Source: Pseudobdellovibrionaceae bacterium (lineage in GTDB: Bacteria; Bdellovibrionota; FAC87; UBA2466; JACKAF01). Taken from it: a DNA stretch of 64,000 bases. This document shows positions 8,484 to 16,820 of this stretch, in pieces. The translations under genes and the position numbers were made by a program. The notes beneath the pieces are model-generated. The model was not told where the DNA came from and searched no databases. It saw only the letters and a list, made by a program, of their open reading frames with translations. Numbering within the stretch: position 1 is the first letter of the stretch; each line of letters starts with the position of its first letter. The DNA is taken from NCBI GenBank assembly GCA_020635235.1, contig JACKAF010000005.1:97513-161512 (forward strand). Reading direction: 5' to 3'.

Positions 8484-9443
8484 TTACACTTCGAAGGGGG
8501 AGGGTTGTGGGAATTTCTCGGAAAGGAGGGCTTTTATGGATTCCCTCGGCCCACTGTTGATACACAGCGCCACGGGCGGATGGCTCAGGTGGGAAAGCAG
8601 GTAGCGGGCGCGCTGAGTGGGGTGCCGTACCCCCCGGGCAGCGTGCCAGAAAAGAGTAGAAAGCTTTTCGGAAAATAGCCAGCGTTGCATTCTGACGAAG
8701 GGGAGCTCACATGGGATAGCCTCCCCGGCTTGGAGCATGGAATGAGGAACTAAGTGGTTTAGGACAGCCAAGGAATGAGCCGAGCGTACGCGAGAGTCTG
8801 CATTTCTTAGAAGAGCTTCAGGGAATGCGCGCCAAGCTCGACCTGCAGCCTGCTTTGTACAAGTATAGAACCCATGCGCAACGTTCTTTCTCGGATGCTG
8901 ATCCGCACCAATGAGCGATTCAGCATTTTTCAGTGCTTGGATCCAGGCCGGCTCTGAAGTACTGACCGGGCCGGTCGGTGCATCGAATTCGGACAGGTAA
9001 ACCACGGGTTTACCGTTTCTAAAAAAGGTGGTTGGAAGGCAGGGGCGAATCAAGAATGTATCGTCGTTAGTACATATAAACTCCTCGGATAAGCCGGGAA
9101 TGCGGTGGACGAAGCTTTCGATCGCGTATGAAGAAAAGGTGGGCAAAAACTCGGCCGGAATAAAGGATGAGTGCGGAATCAGCTTCAACTTTTCGTGCTC
9201 TTTCACTAGCCATGGTGGGCGTTGCACGTCGTCATGTACGAGAAAAATCCGCCCAAGCCATGGAGCGTATTTTTGGAGAGAGCGGAGCGCGTATCGAAGT
9301 TCATCCGACTCGCGGTAGCGGGCGACAAACTCGGCGCTGTTTCCGTCCCGTCCGGTGAATTGGCGATACCTTTGTAGCCATTCAGGGTCTTCTCCGTCCA
9401 CCCAAAGCAATACGATGTCCAAGGCGCCCTCCCCCAGAAACAT
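8484..9443 (-). CDS. Stealth-family sugar phosphotransferase
   Basis: About 319 residues with the conserved regions of Stealth proteins: CR1 DIVLLWVDGEDPEW near the N-terminus, CR2 RESDELRYALRSLQKYAPW followed by IFLVHDD, the TNDDTFLIRP acidic block, and CR3 around NVAHGFYTCTK. Known members transfer hexose-1-phosphate in capsule synthesis (Neisseria and other bacteria) or modify lysosomal enzymes in animals (GlcNAc-1-phosphotransferase). This one probably builds phosphodiester-linked sugars into the capsule. I set the start at ATG 9443, preceded by GGAAG at 9 nt. A longer frame to a TTG at 9512 would overlap the divergent methyltransferase gene. Confidence 0.88.
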   Translation of the reverse strand: MFLGEGALDIVLLWVDGEDPEWLQRYRQFTGRDGNSAEFVARYRESDELRYALRSLQKYAPWLGRIFLVHDDVQRPPWLVKEHEKLKLIPHSSFIPAEFLPTFSSYAIESFVHRIPGLSEEFICTNDDTFLIRPCLPTTFFRNGKPVVYLSEFDAPTGPVSTSEPAWIQALKNAESLIGADQHPRKNVAHGFYTCTKQAAGRAWRAFPEALLRNADSRVRSAHSLAVLNHLVPHSMLQAGEAIPCELPFVRMQRWLFSEKLSTLFWHAARGVRHPTQRARYLLSHLSHPPVALCINSGPRESIKALLSEKFPQPSPFEV

Positions 9444-9499
9444 TTTACCGTACTTCCACTGGTGTTGCCGAAAGGCAGCAGATCTGGTTTCCTTACCCC

Positions 9500-10102
9500 A
9501 TGGATTTGGCAATGCAAACGCCCGCTTTTCAGCTGGGAAGAATATGGTTTAAGTATCGGGGATACTCTCCGGTTCCGGTCCTTCTTTTTGTGCTACTGAT
9601 GCCAGTAGTTTTCGCTCCGTCGCCGCTCGTTAGTTTGGCCTTGATCGTCTTGATTCTAGCTTCAGAGGCTATTCGGATTTGGGCAGTAGGCTACGCTGGG
9701 AGCGTGACCCGAACCCGTGGTGACGCAGTAAACTCGCTTGTTTGTGCGGGGCCGTTTCGGTATGTCCGTAACCCCCTGTACATAGCCAATGTTACCATGT
9801 ACGTATCTTGGTCAGTACTTTTTGGAGTGGGTCCCTACGCAGCACTAGCGGCTTTGTTTTTTGCTGTTCAATACTCACTAATCGTCCGCTATGAAGAAGG
9901 CATTTTGACCGAAACCTTTGGAGAAGCTTACGCAGCTTACCAGCAGAAAGTACCGCGCTGGTTACCTCGTCTCACTCCGGCTGTTCCGGGTAGTGAACAT
10001 GTTTTTGATCTGCCGGCAGCGCTACGTAGTGAGCGGAGTACTTTTCTGGCCATGCTACTTACTGCCGCAGCGTATTGGCTGAAAAATAAGGCTCTTTCTT
10101 AG
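9500..10102 (+). CDS. Isoprenylcysteine/phospholipid methyltransferase-like membrane protein
   Basis: A 200-residue integral membrane protein of the ICMT/PEMT type, with about four to five hydrophobic segments. The cofactor-binding signature is CAGPFRYVRNPLYIAN, and the C-terminal block reads RYEEGILTETFGEAYAAYQQ before KVPRWLP. These enzymes methylate small or lipid substrates with SAM at the membrane; the bacterial substrates are mostly unknown. It stands alone on the plus strand inside a run of minus-strand polysaccharide genes. Its last 4 bp overlap the 3' end of the wzc-like gene. Lipid head-group or exopolysaccharide-lipid modification is possible but is inference only. Confidence 0.8.
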   Translation: MDLAMQTPAFQLGRIWFKYRGYSPVPVLLFVLLMPVVFAPSPLVSLALIVLILASEAIRIWAVGYAGSVTRTRGDAVNSLVCAGPFRYVRNPLYIANVTMYVSWSVLFGVGPYAALAALFFAVQYSLIVRYEEGILTETFGEAYAAYQQKVPRWLPRLTPAVPGSEHVFDLPAALRSERSTFLAMLLTAAAYWLKNKALS

Positions 10103-12315
10103 GCTGCCTCGGAATCATTTTGAGACCCGCCACCAGTCTTTTTTGGTTGCATGTAGTAGCGGTACGCGGAATCCAGGCTTGCTTCCAGTCGAGTATTGGT
10201 GAGTACGCTATAGAGAGTTGCCCCTTCTTTCCGGTGAAGATCAATAACTCTTGTCGCCTCCATCAATTCTGCGGTCGTGAGGGCACCCTCTGGGACTGCG
10301 AAAATCACGGCATCGGAGGCTTCGATTAGAATGCCGGTTTCGACGAAATATATTGGCCCAGCATCGACGATAACGTAGTCAAAATGTTGCTTGGCGCGTT
10401 GAAGAAGCGCGGTTAGGTCCTTTTGTAAGTTCATTACATGCTCTTCTGACGTCTTGGTTGTGCCTGCAATCGGGCAAACCACGAGATTTCGGTTGCCGCG
10501 CCATTCATCCAGAGCATTGTTTGTGATCAAATCCATAATCCAGGAGAGGCTTTGGCCTGCAGCATAGTTTCTTCCCCCCCGTTGACGGAAGTAGTTCATC
10601 AGCTTTCTGTGAGTCGCCTGATTGTCCCCGTCAACGATGAGAACTTTCTTACCTAGCTTGGAAAGTGCCGCCGAGAGTGCGGAGGTTGTGATTGTTTTTC
10701 CCGCCATGGCCCGCGAGCTGCAAACCAAAACAATCTTTTTTGTCGGAATTGTCCGCATTAGGCGGAAAGCTAGTTGGGCGGTTTGAAGATTTTCCTCAAA
10801 ACCGAGGGAAATGATCTTGCGTTTTAATGATCGAATATGAGGGAATTTTCCAAGATAGATTGGGTTTTGAAAAGCCTTCAGCTGCGCAGATCCGATGATA
10901 GTTTCTCGGTAGATGTCCATGCCGACGATGCCGCCGATCAGGAGTAATGTTACCGCAAAGCTAAGAAGGACTAGTTTCTTTGTTTTGCTGGCTCCCAGAA
11001 TATTGGAGTCGAGCATGGGATCTTGCAAAATAACCAATTTACTGGTGCGCACATCCCCCTGCGTGATTACAGCGAGGTAGTTCTCGGTCAGAACCTGCTG
11101 CATCTTGGCATACTGCTTTTGTACAAATAGCAGTTGCTCAAGTTTGGCTTCGAGTTCTGGGTACTTGTTCAATTCTGATTTGTACGAGTTCACTTGCCTC
11201 TTCACTTCCTCGTACATCGCTTTGGCACCCTTTTCCTCTGCCTCCGCTATTTGGACCATGCTTAGCGCTTTTTCCAGGCCTTGCTGGAGAGCTTCGGTAT
11301 CGTAGAACTTCTCCGTGTCCATTTCTTGGGAGAGCTGGTCTCTTAGGCGCCGCAATCGTCGGGAGACGTCAGCCTGGGATGCACTGGGGATCCCATTCTT
11401 TTGCTGGTTCAGAAGGGCGGCTTCGAATTTTGCGATTTCTGTCATCAAAGCGCGGATACGCGGTTCATTGGTTTGGCTTACGCTCTCCTTCATTTGAGCC
11501 TTGAGCTTGCTGACTAGAGTTTTGGTTTGGACGAGGCGAACGCTCTTTTCAGCGATCACCTGTTCGGCTTTTGCTAATCCGCGCTGTGCTTCAATGTAGG
11601 CTCTATAGCGTTCTTCCAGTAGCTTTTCTCGATGTGGCAAATTGTTTTGGCGTACGAACTCTGCGATAGCCTCATTCGCTTTTTGCAGATTTTCATTGGT
11701 TTCCTGAACTTTTCGCTCTAGGAAATCAGATACTTTTGCCGACCGCTTGGCTGCAATTTCTAGATTGAGGTCTAAAAGGGCCTCACCGATTAGTTTTGCG
11801 ACATTCAATGCTTGCTGGGGATTTGAACTTTTGAAGCCAATCGAGAAGTTGCCCCCCTGAATGTCAGTCGAAAAAGATATTCGATCTAGAAAATCGAAAT
11901 ATCCCCAGTCGTAGAGATTTGCGGAGATTTCATGTTGTTTCCCAAGAATGATGTACTTAACGATGTCCTGAAGGGCCATTTCCATTCCAGTGGAGACGGG
12001 TTTGATTTCTTGCTTCTTTTGCGTCAGCTTTTCCTTGACGGTGTTGTAGACTGGATAAGATGCCACCAGAGCTCGCTGGGTTAAGATTAGGTCGGTTCGT
12101 TCTCGATCTTTGAATAGTCCCGAAAACATTCCCTTCGTTTCTCCAAGGGTGACCTCGGGAATTGATACAAAGATCTGGACGCGCGCCAGAAAGTCCGGAG
12201 ATAGACTGCGGACATACAGAATTAGCACCAAGTATGCGAGAAGGCAGCCCGCGACGATACGAGCTTTCCGGAGAAGCATTATGTTGGTAATTTGTTCGAT
12301 TAAAGCTTTGTCCAC
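10099..12315 (-). CDS. Wzc-like chain-length determinant / BY-type tyrosine kinase
   Basis: A 738-residue inner-membrane protein controlling polysaccharide polymerisation and export. TM1 is at about residues 17-37. A periplasmic coiled-coil region (about 190-410) is rich in Glu, Lys and Gln, and TM2 is near residue 450 (LVLLSFAVTLLLIGGIVG). The cytoplasmic kinase follows, with Walker A as SSRAMAGKTITTSALSAAL, Walker A' as KVLIVDGDNQ and Walker B as FDYVIVDAGP. The C-terminus has only a short Tyr cluster (AYRYYMQ) rather than the long Tyr-rich tail of E. coli Wzc. The start is GTG 12315 with GAGGG 7 nt upstream. It partners functionally with the SLBB protein and the O-antigen-ligase-like protein nearby. 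Confidence 0.9.
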   Translation of the reverse strand: MDKALIEQITNIMLLRKARIVAGCLLAYLVLILYVRSLSPDFLARVQIFVSIPEVTLGETKGMFSGLFKDRERTDLILTQRALVASYPVYNTVKEKLTQKKQEIKPVSTGMEMALQDIVKYIILGKQHEISANLYDWGYFDFLDRISFSTDIQGGNFSIGFKSSNPQQALNVAKLIGEALLDLNLEIAAKRSAKVSDFLERKVQETNENLQKANEAIAEFVRQNNLPHREKLLEERYRAYIEAQRGLAKAEQVIAEKSVRLVQTKTLVSKLKAQMKESVSQTNEPRIRALMTEIAKFEAALLNQQKNGIPSASQADVSRRLRRLRDQLSQEMDTEKFYDTEALQQGLEKALSMVQIAEAEEKGAKAMYEEVKRQVNSYKSELNKYPELEAKLEQLLFVQKQYAKMQQVLTENYLAVITQGDVRTSKLVILQDPMLDSNILGASKTKKLVLLSFAVTLLLIGGIVGMDIYRETIIGSAQLKAFQNPIYLGKFPHIRSLKRKIISLGFEENLQTAQLAFRLMRTIPTKKIVLVCSSRAMAGKTITTSALSAALSKLGKKVLIVDGDNQATHRKLMNYFRQRGGRNYAAGQSLSWIMDLITNNALDEWRGNRNLVVCPIAGTTKTSEEHVMNLQKDLTALLQRAKQHFDYVIVDAGPIYFVETGILIEASDAVIFAVPEGALTTAELMEATRVIDLHRKEGATLYSVLTNTRLEASLDSAYRYYMQPKKTGGGSQNDSEAA

Positions 12316-12373
12316 ACGGGCCCTCGCGCACTCGACTAGATTCTTATCGGTATTTTGGGTGGAAATTCTTAGC

Positions 12374-13366
12374 CTATGCGGCTTTAGGCGGTGTAGCGTC
12401 TTTTATGTACCATTCCACGGTGTTACGGATGCCCTGCTGGAGGGAGTACGGTGCCACAAATCCCTCTTTTGCCAGCCGTTTTGCGGAGAAATGGGACGCC
12501 GTATTGAGCTTCTTGATTCTTTGGCCGGTGATAGGGAAATCCCGCCCCGTAGCCTTGGCGATTCCGTCCAAAACCTTGCCGAGGGGCATTACTATCGAAA
12601 GTGGCACTTGTAGTCGCGGTAGTTTGAATTTTCCGGCCTTGCATACCTCCTCAATAATCTGCCATGAAGTCAGACTCGGTTCATCTACGAGGTTGAATGT
12701 CTTCAATCCGGGTTCTAGGCGATTCATGAGATACAGAGTCGCAGCAATCACATTGCCGACGTAGACTATGGACTTTACTCCATCTAGTTTGCCCACCCGT
12801 AGAAACTGACGGCGATCTAGCGTTTGGATCAGTCGGTAAAGGTTGTGGCGATTTTCCGGTCCGAAAATATTTGTGGGGCGCAGAATGAGTACCTGGCGAT
12901 CCGCGTCCGCTCGGCCCCATTTCAATATCTCCTGCTCCGCCGCCAGTTTGCTTTTCCCGTAGTCGTGCAGCGGCCTCGTTTCGTCCCCCTCCTCAACGGG
13001 AGAGTCGTCTGCGCGGGGACCATAAACCGCGACCGAGCTGAAGAATATGAAAGTCTTAATGCCGTGCTTAGAGGCCGATTCCAGGAGGTTTCGTGTGCCC
13101 TCTACGTTGACTTCATAGTACTCCTCCGCAGGCACGCCGAAGTCCTTGTGCGCAGCTGCCAGATGAATAATGGCTTCAGCACCTTTGGCGGCTTCTGCTG
13201 CCAATGCGCGATCCAAAATACTGCCCGTAACGTGTTCGGTGGCAGGATTTTGCGTTCCGGTGAGGTCGATCCCGCGGACTTTCGTGCCCAGACTCAGCAG
13301 AGCGGCGGATAGAGAGCGTCCAACGAACCCATTCGCCCCAGTGATAAGAACAGAAGAAAAACGCAT
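12374..13366 (-). CDS. NAD-dependent epimerase/dehydratase (extended SDR)
   Basis: A 330-residue extended short-chain dehydrogenase. The NAD(P) loop is LITGANGFVGRSL. The HLAA segment and the catalytic Ser block FFSSVAVYGP are followed by the Tyr-Lys pair in YGKSKLAAEQ and the substrate-loop start RPTNIFGPENRHN. Usual roles are 4-epimerisation, dehydration or reduction of nucleotide sugars. Given the sphingolipid-type genes nearby, a lipid 3-keto reductase role (as proposed for CerR, also an SDR-type protein) is an alternative that sequence alone cannot settle. The ATG has GAGGG 4 nt upstream. It lies between the glycosyltransferase and the wzc-like gene, all on the minus strand. Confidence 0.85.
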   Translation of the reverse strand: MRFSSVLITGANGFVGRSLSAALLSLGTKVRGIDLTGTQNPATEHVTGSILDRALAAEAAKGAEAIIHLAAAHKDFGVPAEEYYEVNVEGTRNLLESASKHGIKTFIFFSSVAVYGPRADDSPVEEGDETRPLHDYGKSKLAAEQEILKWGRADADRQVLILRPTNIFGPENRHNLYRLIQTLDRRQFLRVGKLDGVKSIVYVGNVIAATLYLMNRLEPGLKTFNLVDEPSLTSWQIIEEVCKAGKFKLPRLQVPLSIVMPLGKVLDGIAKATGRDFPITGQRIKKLNTASHFSAKRLAKEGFVAPYSLQQGIRNTVEWYIKDATPPKAA

Positions 13367-13427
13367 ATGGCCCTCGTATAGACTTATCGGAGGGGCAGCG
13401 CGACGCGTTAAATAGAAATCGAGAAAT

Positions 13428-14696
13428 CTAGTCGCCCGTCTGGGTACGCGGGGTGGGAAGGGGCACGGTTGCGCCTTCGGAGTCGGTTAGGCTCAGAGAT
13501 TCTTGGGCGAATTCTAGCATTCGCAGGCATGTCCGATCCCAGTCGTGGAAGGTACTTACCCACCTGGAGGAGAGCTCTCTCTGCTGGCTGATCTTTCCGG
13601 TGGACGCTGCCAAGGCTTGTATCGACTCTTTCCATTGGGGGGCCGTCCGGCAGACTTCAAGGGGAGGGGCTTCTCCCTTCGGAAAGTCGGCGTAGATGCA
13701 TTGGGATACGATCGAGTATTTTCCCATCGCCGCGCTTTCGAGCACCTTGTTTTTTATCCCGGTACTAAAAGTAAACGGAAACACCGCTATCGAGCAGTCT
13801 TTCAGGCAGTCAGCCAGATCAGGAGGTTCCTCTCGTAGTTCCACGCCCGGGTTTTGCGTCAGTCGCCGCAAGTCCTGAGTTGGGTAGGAGCCGGCGATAA
13901 TGAACCTGTACCTGTGATCTTGCCGATAGAGCTCGGAGAACACGTTATTGTAAAACCAGGAAATTGCGCGGATGTTATTGAAGTACGAAAGATTCCCCCA
14001 AAAAGCCAGCCGATAGGGATCCATTGCGGCGGTTTGAGACCGGAATATGCTCAAATCTACACCGTTGGGGAGCAAGATACCTTTATATCTACCGGGATAG
14101 AGAACCCCCCAGCGCCAGTCTTTGGTGGTTACCCATGAAATTCCGTCCAGTTTCCGTGGGTGGAAATGGTGGAAGAGAGTTTGCCTTAATACTGCAACCA
14201 GGTTTCGAGTTGCAATGATAGGGGTACGCCTCGCCTCCGATAGGAAAAAAAGGACGGCATTCCTAAGCGGGTTGTCACCTAGCAGCCAAAATCGGGATCT
14301 TGCCGACGCGTTGATCAGGAAAGGGTAAGCCCCTTCTCCAATTCCAAAGCAAATATCATACGACTTTTTTCGGCTCGCGTCCGCAACGTAGGAAAGCTGT
14401 GACGGAGGTACGTAAAAAACCCGAGCTATTTTTGCTAGATTCGGATCGGAAAAGTCGCTTGTCTCGTCCCTGGGGATTGGGTTAACCGGCAAATCGAATA
14501 ATTGCGGCCCCGAAACATGCGCTGAATGGATGTCGACGGAATGACCCTGCCTTATGAGGGATTTGCAAAAATTGTAAGCGATAGTTGTAGAGCCGTCCCG
14601 GATCGGCCAGTGGAAGCCGCCCATTACCACAAGAATCCGCAAAGGCCGGACGCTTTGAGGGGGGGAAGGTGTTGATAGCTCCGAGATCAAAGGCAC
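13428..14696 (-). CDS. Glycosyltransferase, group 1 (GT-B type)
   Basis: A 422-residue protein with the GT-B layout. The N-terminal acceptor domain starts after a short Pro-rich leader (RPLRILVVMGGFHWPIRDGS). The middle region LAFWGNLSYFNNIRAISWF and RFIIAGSYPTQDL resemble the donor domain of GT4-like enzymes that act on polysaccharides. The C-terminal part SIAVFPFTFSTGIKNKVLESAAMGK replaces the usual S.xEGxP..ExxA.G motif, as seen in enzymes with a short TGIKNK loop. It probably adds one sugar to the exopolysaccharide. The start is GTG 14696. It follows the SLBB gene after 12 bp and is probably in one operon with it. Confidence 0.83.
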   Translation of the reverse strand: MPLISELSTPSPPQSVRPLRILVVMGGFHWPIRDGSTTIAYNFCKSLIRQGHSVDIHSAHVSGPQLFDLPVNPIPRDETSDFSDPNLAKIARVFYVPPSQLSYVADASRKKSYDICFGIGEGAYPFLINASARSRFWLLGDNPLRNAVLFFLSEARRTPIIATRNLVAVLRQTLFHHFHPRKLDGISWVTTKDWRWGVLYPGRYKGILLPNGVDLSIFRSQTAAMDPYRLAFWGNLSYFNNIRAISWFYNNVFSELYRQDHRYRFIIAGSYPTQDLRRLTQNPGVELREEPPDLADCLKDCSIAVFPFTFSTGIKNKVLESAAMGKYSIVSQCIYADFPKGEAPPLEVCRTAPQWKESIQALAASTGKISQQRELSSRWVSTFHDWDRTCLRMLEFAQESLSLTDSEGATVPLPTPRTQTGD

Positions 14697-14708
14697 TCCA
14701 GAATTTTT

Positions 14709-15233
14709 CTAGAACCGACCGATTAGCACGGTAGCTGACACCGCGATAGAAAGAACCGTTGCTACTACCGAAATCATTTGCATTGTATCGGGGTGGATTA
14801 CCGGTCGGAAAAAAGGGATGTAGACTAGATCATCCTCTTGCATCAAAGGTATTGAATTTTCGTCTGCGTCGGCTAGGCGATCGAGTTTAAGGCGGTAGTT
14901 TTTGAATTCGTTTCCCACACGGCGCTTGATAATTAGATAGCCTTCAGCGCTGGGGAGTAGGCCACCCGCGTAGGATAGAAGAGTGACAAGATCCGTTCTT
15001 TTCGGAATATAGTGCACGCCCGCTTTGGGGACAGCGCCAAGAAGTCTTACGGGAACAAGTAGTGAGTCCGGCAAGTTCCCAGCGCGGTACTCGGAGCTAC
15101 CCGAAAAGCGTTGTTGCAAGCTGAGCGCGTCGGAGAGATTTGCAGCAACAGCGGTTTGTGCCTCTAGGAACAGCAACAATATAGCCGTTACGAAATACCG
15201 GCAGCGGCTTAGATTGCTAAAATTGCTTATCAT
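14709..15233 (-). CDS. SLBB-domain polysaccharide export protein (small)
   Basis: A 174-residue protein with an N-terminal signal segment (about residues 12-31, ending TAVAA). A single SLBB-type beta-grasp domain (LLGAVPKAGVHYIPKRTDLVTLLSYAGGLLPSA) runs to DLVYIPFF. A C-terminal transmembrane helix (about residues 150-172) follows. The full outer-membrane porin family (Wza) has a PES domain plus two SLBB domains. This one lacks the PES part and carries a membrane anchor, so it is more likely an accessory periplasmic subunit bridging to the Wzc-like kinase than the pore itself. It lies downstream of the SPT-like gene and upstream of a glycosyltransferase on the same strand. Confidence 0.8.
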   Translation of the reverse strand: MISNFSNLSRCRYFVTAILLLFLEAQTAVAANLSDALSLQQRFSGSSEYRAGNLPDSLLVPVRLLGAVPKAGVHYIPKRTDLVTLLSYAGGLLPSAEGYLIIKRRVGNEFKNYRLKLDRLADADENSIPLMQEDDLVYIPFFRPVIHPDTMQMISVVATVLSIAVSATVLIGRF

Positions 15234-15306
15234 TGCACTACTTCTATCGGAGAAATTGGATCTTCTCTGTAGAACTCAATCGAGAGCTGATGACGCGACG
15301 CGTATT

Positions 15307-16683
15307 CTAGTTCGCTGGAGCCTTGGCGCCGTATTTTCCGAGGAGGCGATCGAAGACCTCAATCACATGGTCCAAATCTTGTTTTTCGTGGCGGCTTTGA
15401 AGGGCCAAGCGGAATACCGACTTATTTTTTGGCACTGTCGGGTAAACAGCGGGGAATGTGAAAATACCTTCACGGATCAGATCTTGAGTGAACCGGAACA
15501 TAATGCTGTCGTTGGCGATCAGAACCGGTACCGAGGCCGTCTCTGTACCCATCAGGCGTGCCCCAACCTGGCGTAGGCCATTGGCAAGGTAGCGTACGTT
15601 GTCCCACAGCCGCTCGCGAAGGCTGGAATCATTTTCCATGATGTCTAAGGCCGCGGAGACCCCAGCAATCAGCAGGGGCGGCAGGGCCGCACTAAAAATG
15701 ATTTTCTTCGAGATGTAGTTAAAATAGGTGATGACATCTTTGTCGGCAGCAAGAAAGCCTCCTGTGGCTCCCAGTGACTTGCTGAATGTCCCGCCAATGA
15801 TATCAACTTCAGAGGAGAGTCCGAATTTTTCGCAGACACCGTGGCCTTTGTCCCCATGCACGCCGATCGAATGCGCTTCATCGACGAGCAATCGGGCACC
15901 GTACTGTCGGCAGAGCTTAAGAATCTCGGGTAGGCGGGCCACGTCGCCGTCCATACTGTAGGCCCCTTCTACGATCACCAGAATTCCGGAACGCGGGTCT
16001 TTGTTGCGGGCCCTCTGCAAGGTGCTTTCCAAGCGGTCCGGCGAGTTGTGGGCGAATACCCGTACGGTGGCCCCGCAGCTCTGTGCGCCTTCGAGGATGC
16101 ACGCGTGCGAGGAGCTGTCTATGAGGACCCGATCGTCTTTGGTTAGCAGACAGCGTGCTGGGGCGGCTATGGCATCAAAGCCGGTCGGGAAAAGCAGAGC
16201 GGCTTCCTTGCCGAATGAGTGCGCCAGCTTTTCCTCCAAAAGTCGGTGCATGTAGGAGTACCCCGTTCCGACACGCGAGCTGCCGGCCCCGACCCCGTAG
16301 TCTTTAAGGCAGCGCTGGATGGCCTCGTGGACCCGCGGATCTGTGGACAGATTCAGATAATCATTGCTTGCCAGCATGATCATGGTCCGTTTTTCACCAA
16401 AAAATTCCATAGTTACGGTCGGTCCCGGCGGAGATTCGATGGGGACACCGTACTGCATGATGCCATGCTGACGCAGTGAGTCTATCACGCCTGAGTAGAC
16501 CCGCGTCTTGGCGAAAACATCGCTCTGGTCGACCCCTAGTTGGGCACAATGCTGATTGACAAGATAGTCTCGGTCCGAGATTAAAATGGCTTGGGCAGAG
16601 AGCTGCTCCTCAAATGAGGGTTGTTGTTTAGGCTCCTGGCCATCTGTCGCGGGAGGGGTGGCAGTATGTGTCATTTCCTGCAA
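15307..16683 (-). CDS. Serine palmitoyltransferase-type alpha-oxoamine synthase
   Basis: A 458-residue PLP enzyme that would condense an amino acid (serine in the classical case) with a fatty acyl thioester, giving a 3-keto long-chain base. Motifs include the Gly-rich GVGAGSSRVGTGYSYMHRLLE, the PLP-stacking His in DSSSHACILEG, EGAYSMDGDVA, VDEAHSIGVHGDKGHG and the Schiff-base lysine in GTFSKSLGATGGF. The TFSKS wording is that of SPT and sulfonolipid synthases, not of BioF or KBL (TLGKA), and no biotin genes are nearby. The N-terminus has about 45 extra low-complexity residues. TTG 16683 has GGAG 6 nt upstream; ATG 16674 is the alternative. It is divergent from the methyltransferase-ACP-ligase operon and shares its promoter region. 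Confidence 0.85.
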   Translation of the reverse strand: MQEMTHTATPPATDGQEPKQQPSFEEQLSAQAILISDRDYLVNQHCAQLGVDQSDVFAKTRVYSGVIDSLRQHGIMQYGVPIESPPGPTVTMEFFGEKRTMIMLASNDYLNLSTDPRVHEAIQRCLKDYGVGAGSSRVGTGYSYMHRLLEEKLAHSFGKEAALLFPTGFDAIAAPARCLLTKDDRVLIDSSSHACILEGAQSCGATVRVFAHNSPDRLESTLQRARNKDPRSGILVIVEGAYSMDGDVARLPEILKLCRQYGARLLVDEAHSIGVHGDKGHGVCEKFGLSSEVDIIGGTFSKSLGATGGFLAADKDVITYFNYISKKIIFSAALPPLLIAGVSAALDIMENDSSLRERLWDNVRYLANGLRQVGARLMGTETASVPVLIANDSIMFRFTQDLIREGIFTFPAVYPTVPKNKSVFRLALQSRHEKQDLDHVIEVFDRLLGKYGAKAPAN

Positions 16684-16700
16684 ATTTTTCTCCGACTCAT

Positions 16701-16739
16701 TAGATAATGGTTGGCTGAATTGCTGCCAACCATTATTTT
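16701..16739. promoter_or_regulatory. Perfect palindrome with mirror-image divergent promoters
   Basis: ATAATGGTTGGC (16704-16715) is followed after 9 bp by its exact reverse complement (16725-16736). Two overlapping, face-to-face promoter candidates are embedded. On the plus strand, TTGGCT (16711-16716), 17 bp, TATTTT (16734-16739). On the minus strand, TTGGCA (16729-16724), 17 bp, TATCTA (16706-16701). The repeat centres are 21 bp apart, two helical turns, which suits a dimeric regulator. It lies between the SPT-type gene and the methyltransferase gene, so one factor could control both arms. A hairpin terminator is less likely between two gene starts. Confidence 0.6.
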
Positions 16740-16820
16740 GTGCGTTTGGAAATGGATTCTATGTCCACAGGTGGAGAAAGCAATACTTTGTTTGGACAAC
16801 ACCGAAACTGAGGGAACGTA

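Noticed and set aside
15025..15576. Plus-strand open frame of 183 codons across the SLBB/SPT gap
   Set aside because: It covers the 5' end of the SLBB gene and the 3' end of the SPT-type gene in antisense; both sense genes have strong motifs.
15307..16683. BioF or 2-amino-3-ketobutyrate ligase
   Set aside because: The lysine motif reads GTFSKS rather than TLGKA, and no biotin or threonine-degradation gene is nearby; ACP and FAAL neighbours favour lipid synthesis.
16704..16736. Rho-independent terminator at the perfect inverted repeat
   Set aside because: It lies between two divergent gene starts, the T-run is only 4 nt on one strand and absent on the other, and promoter hexamers fit it better.
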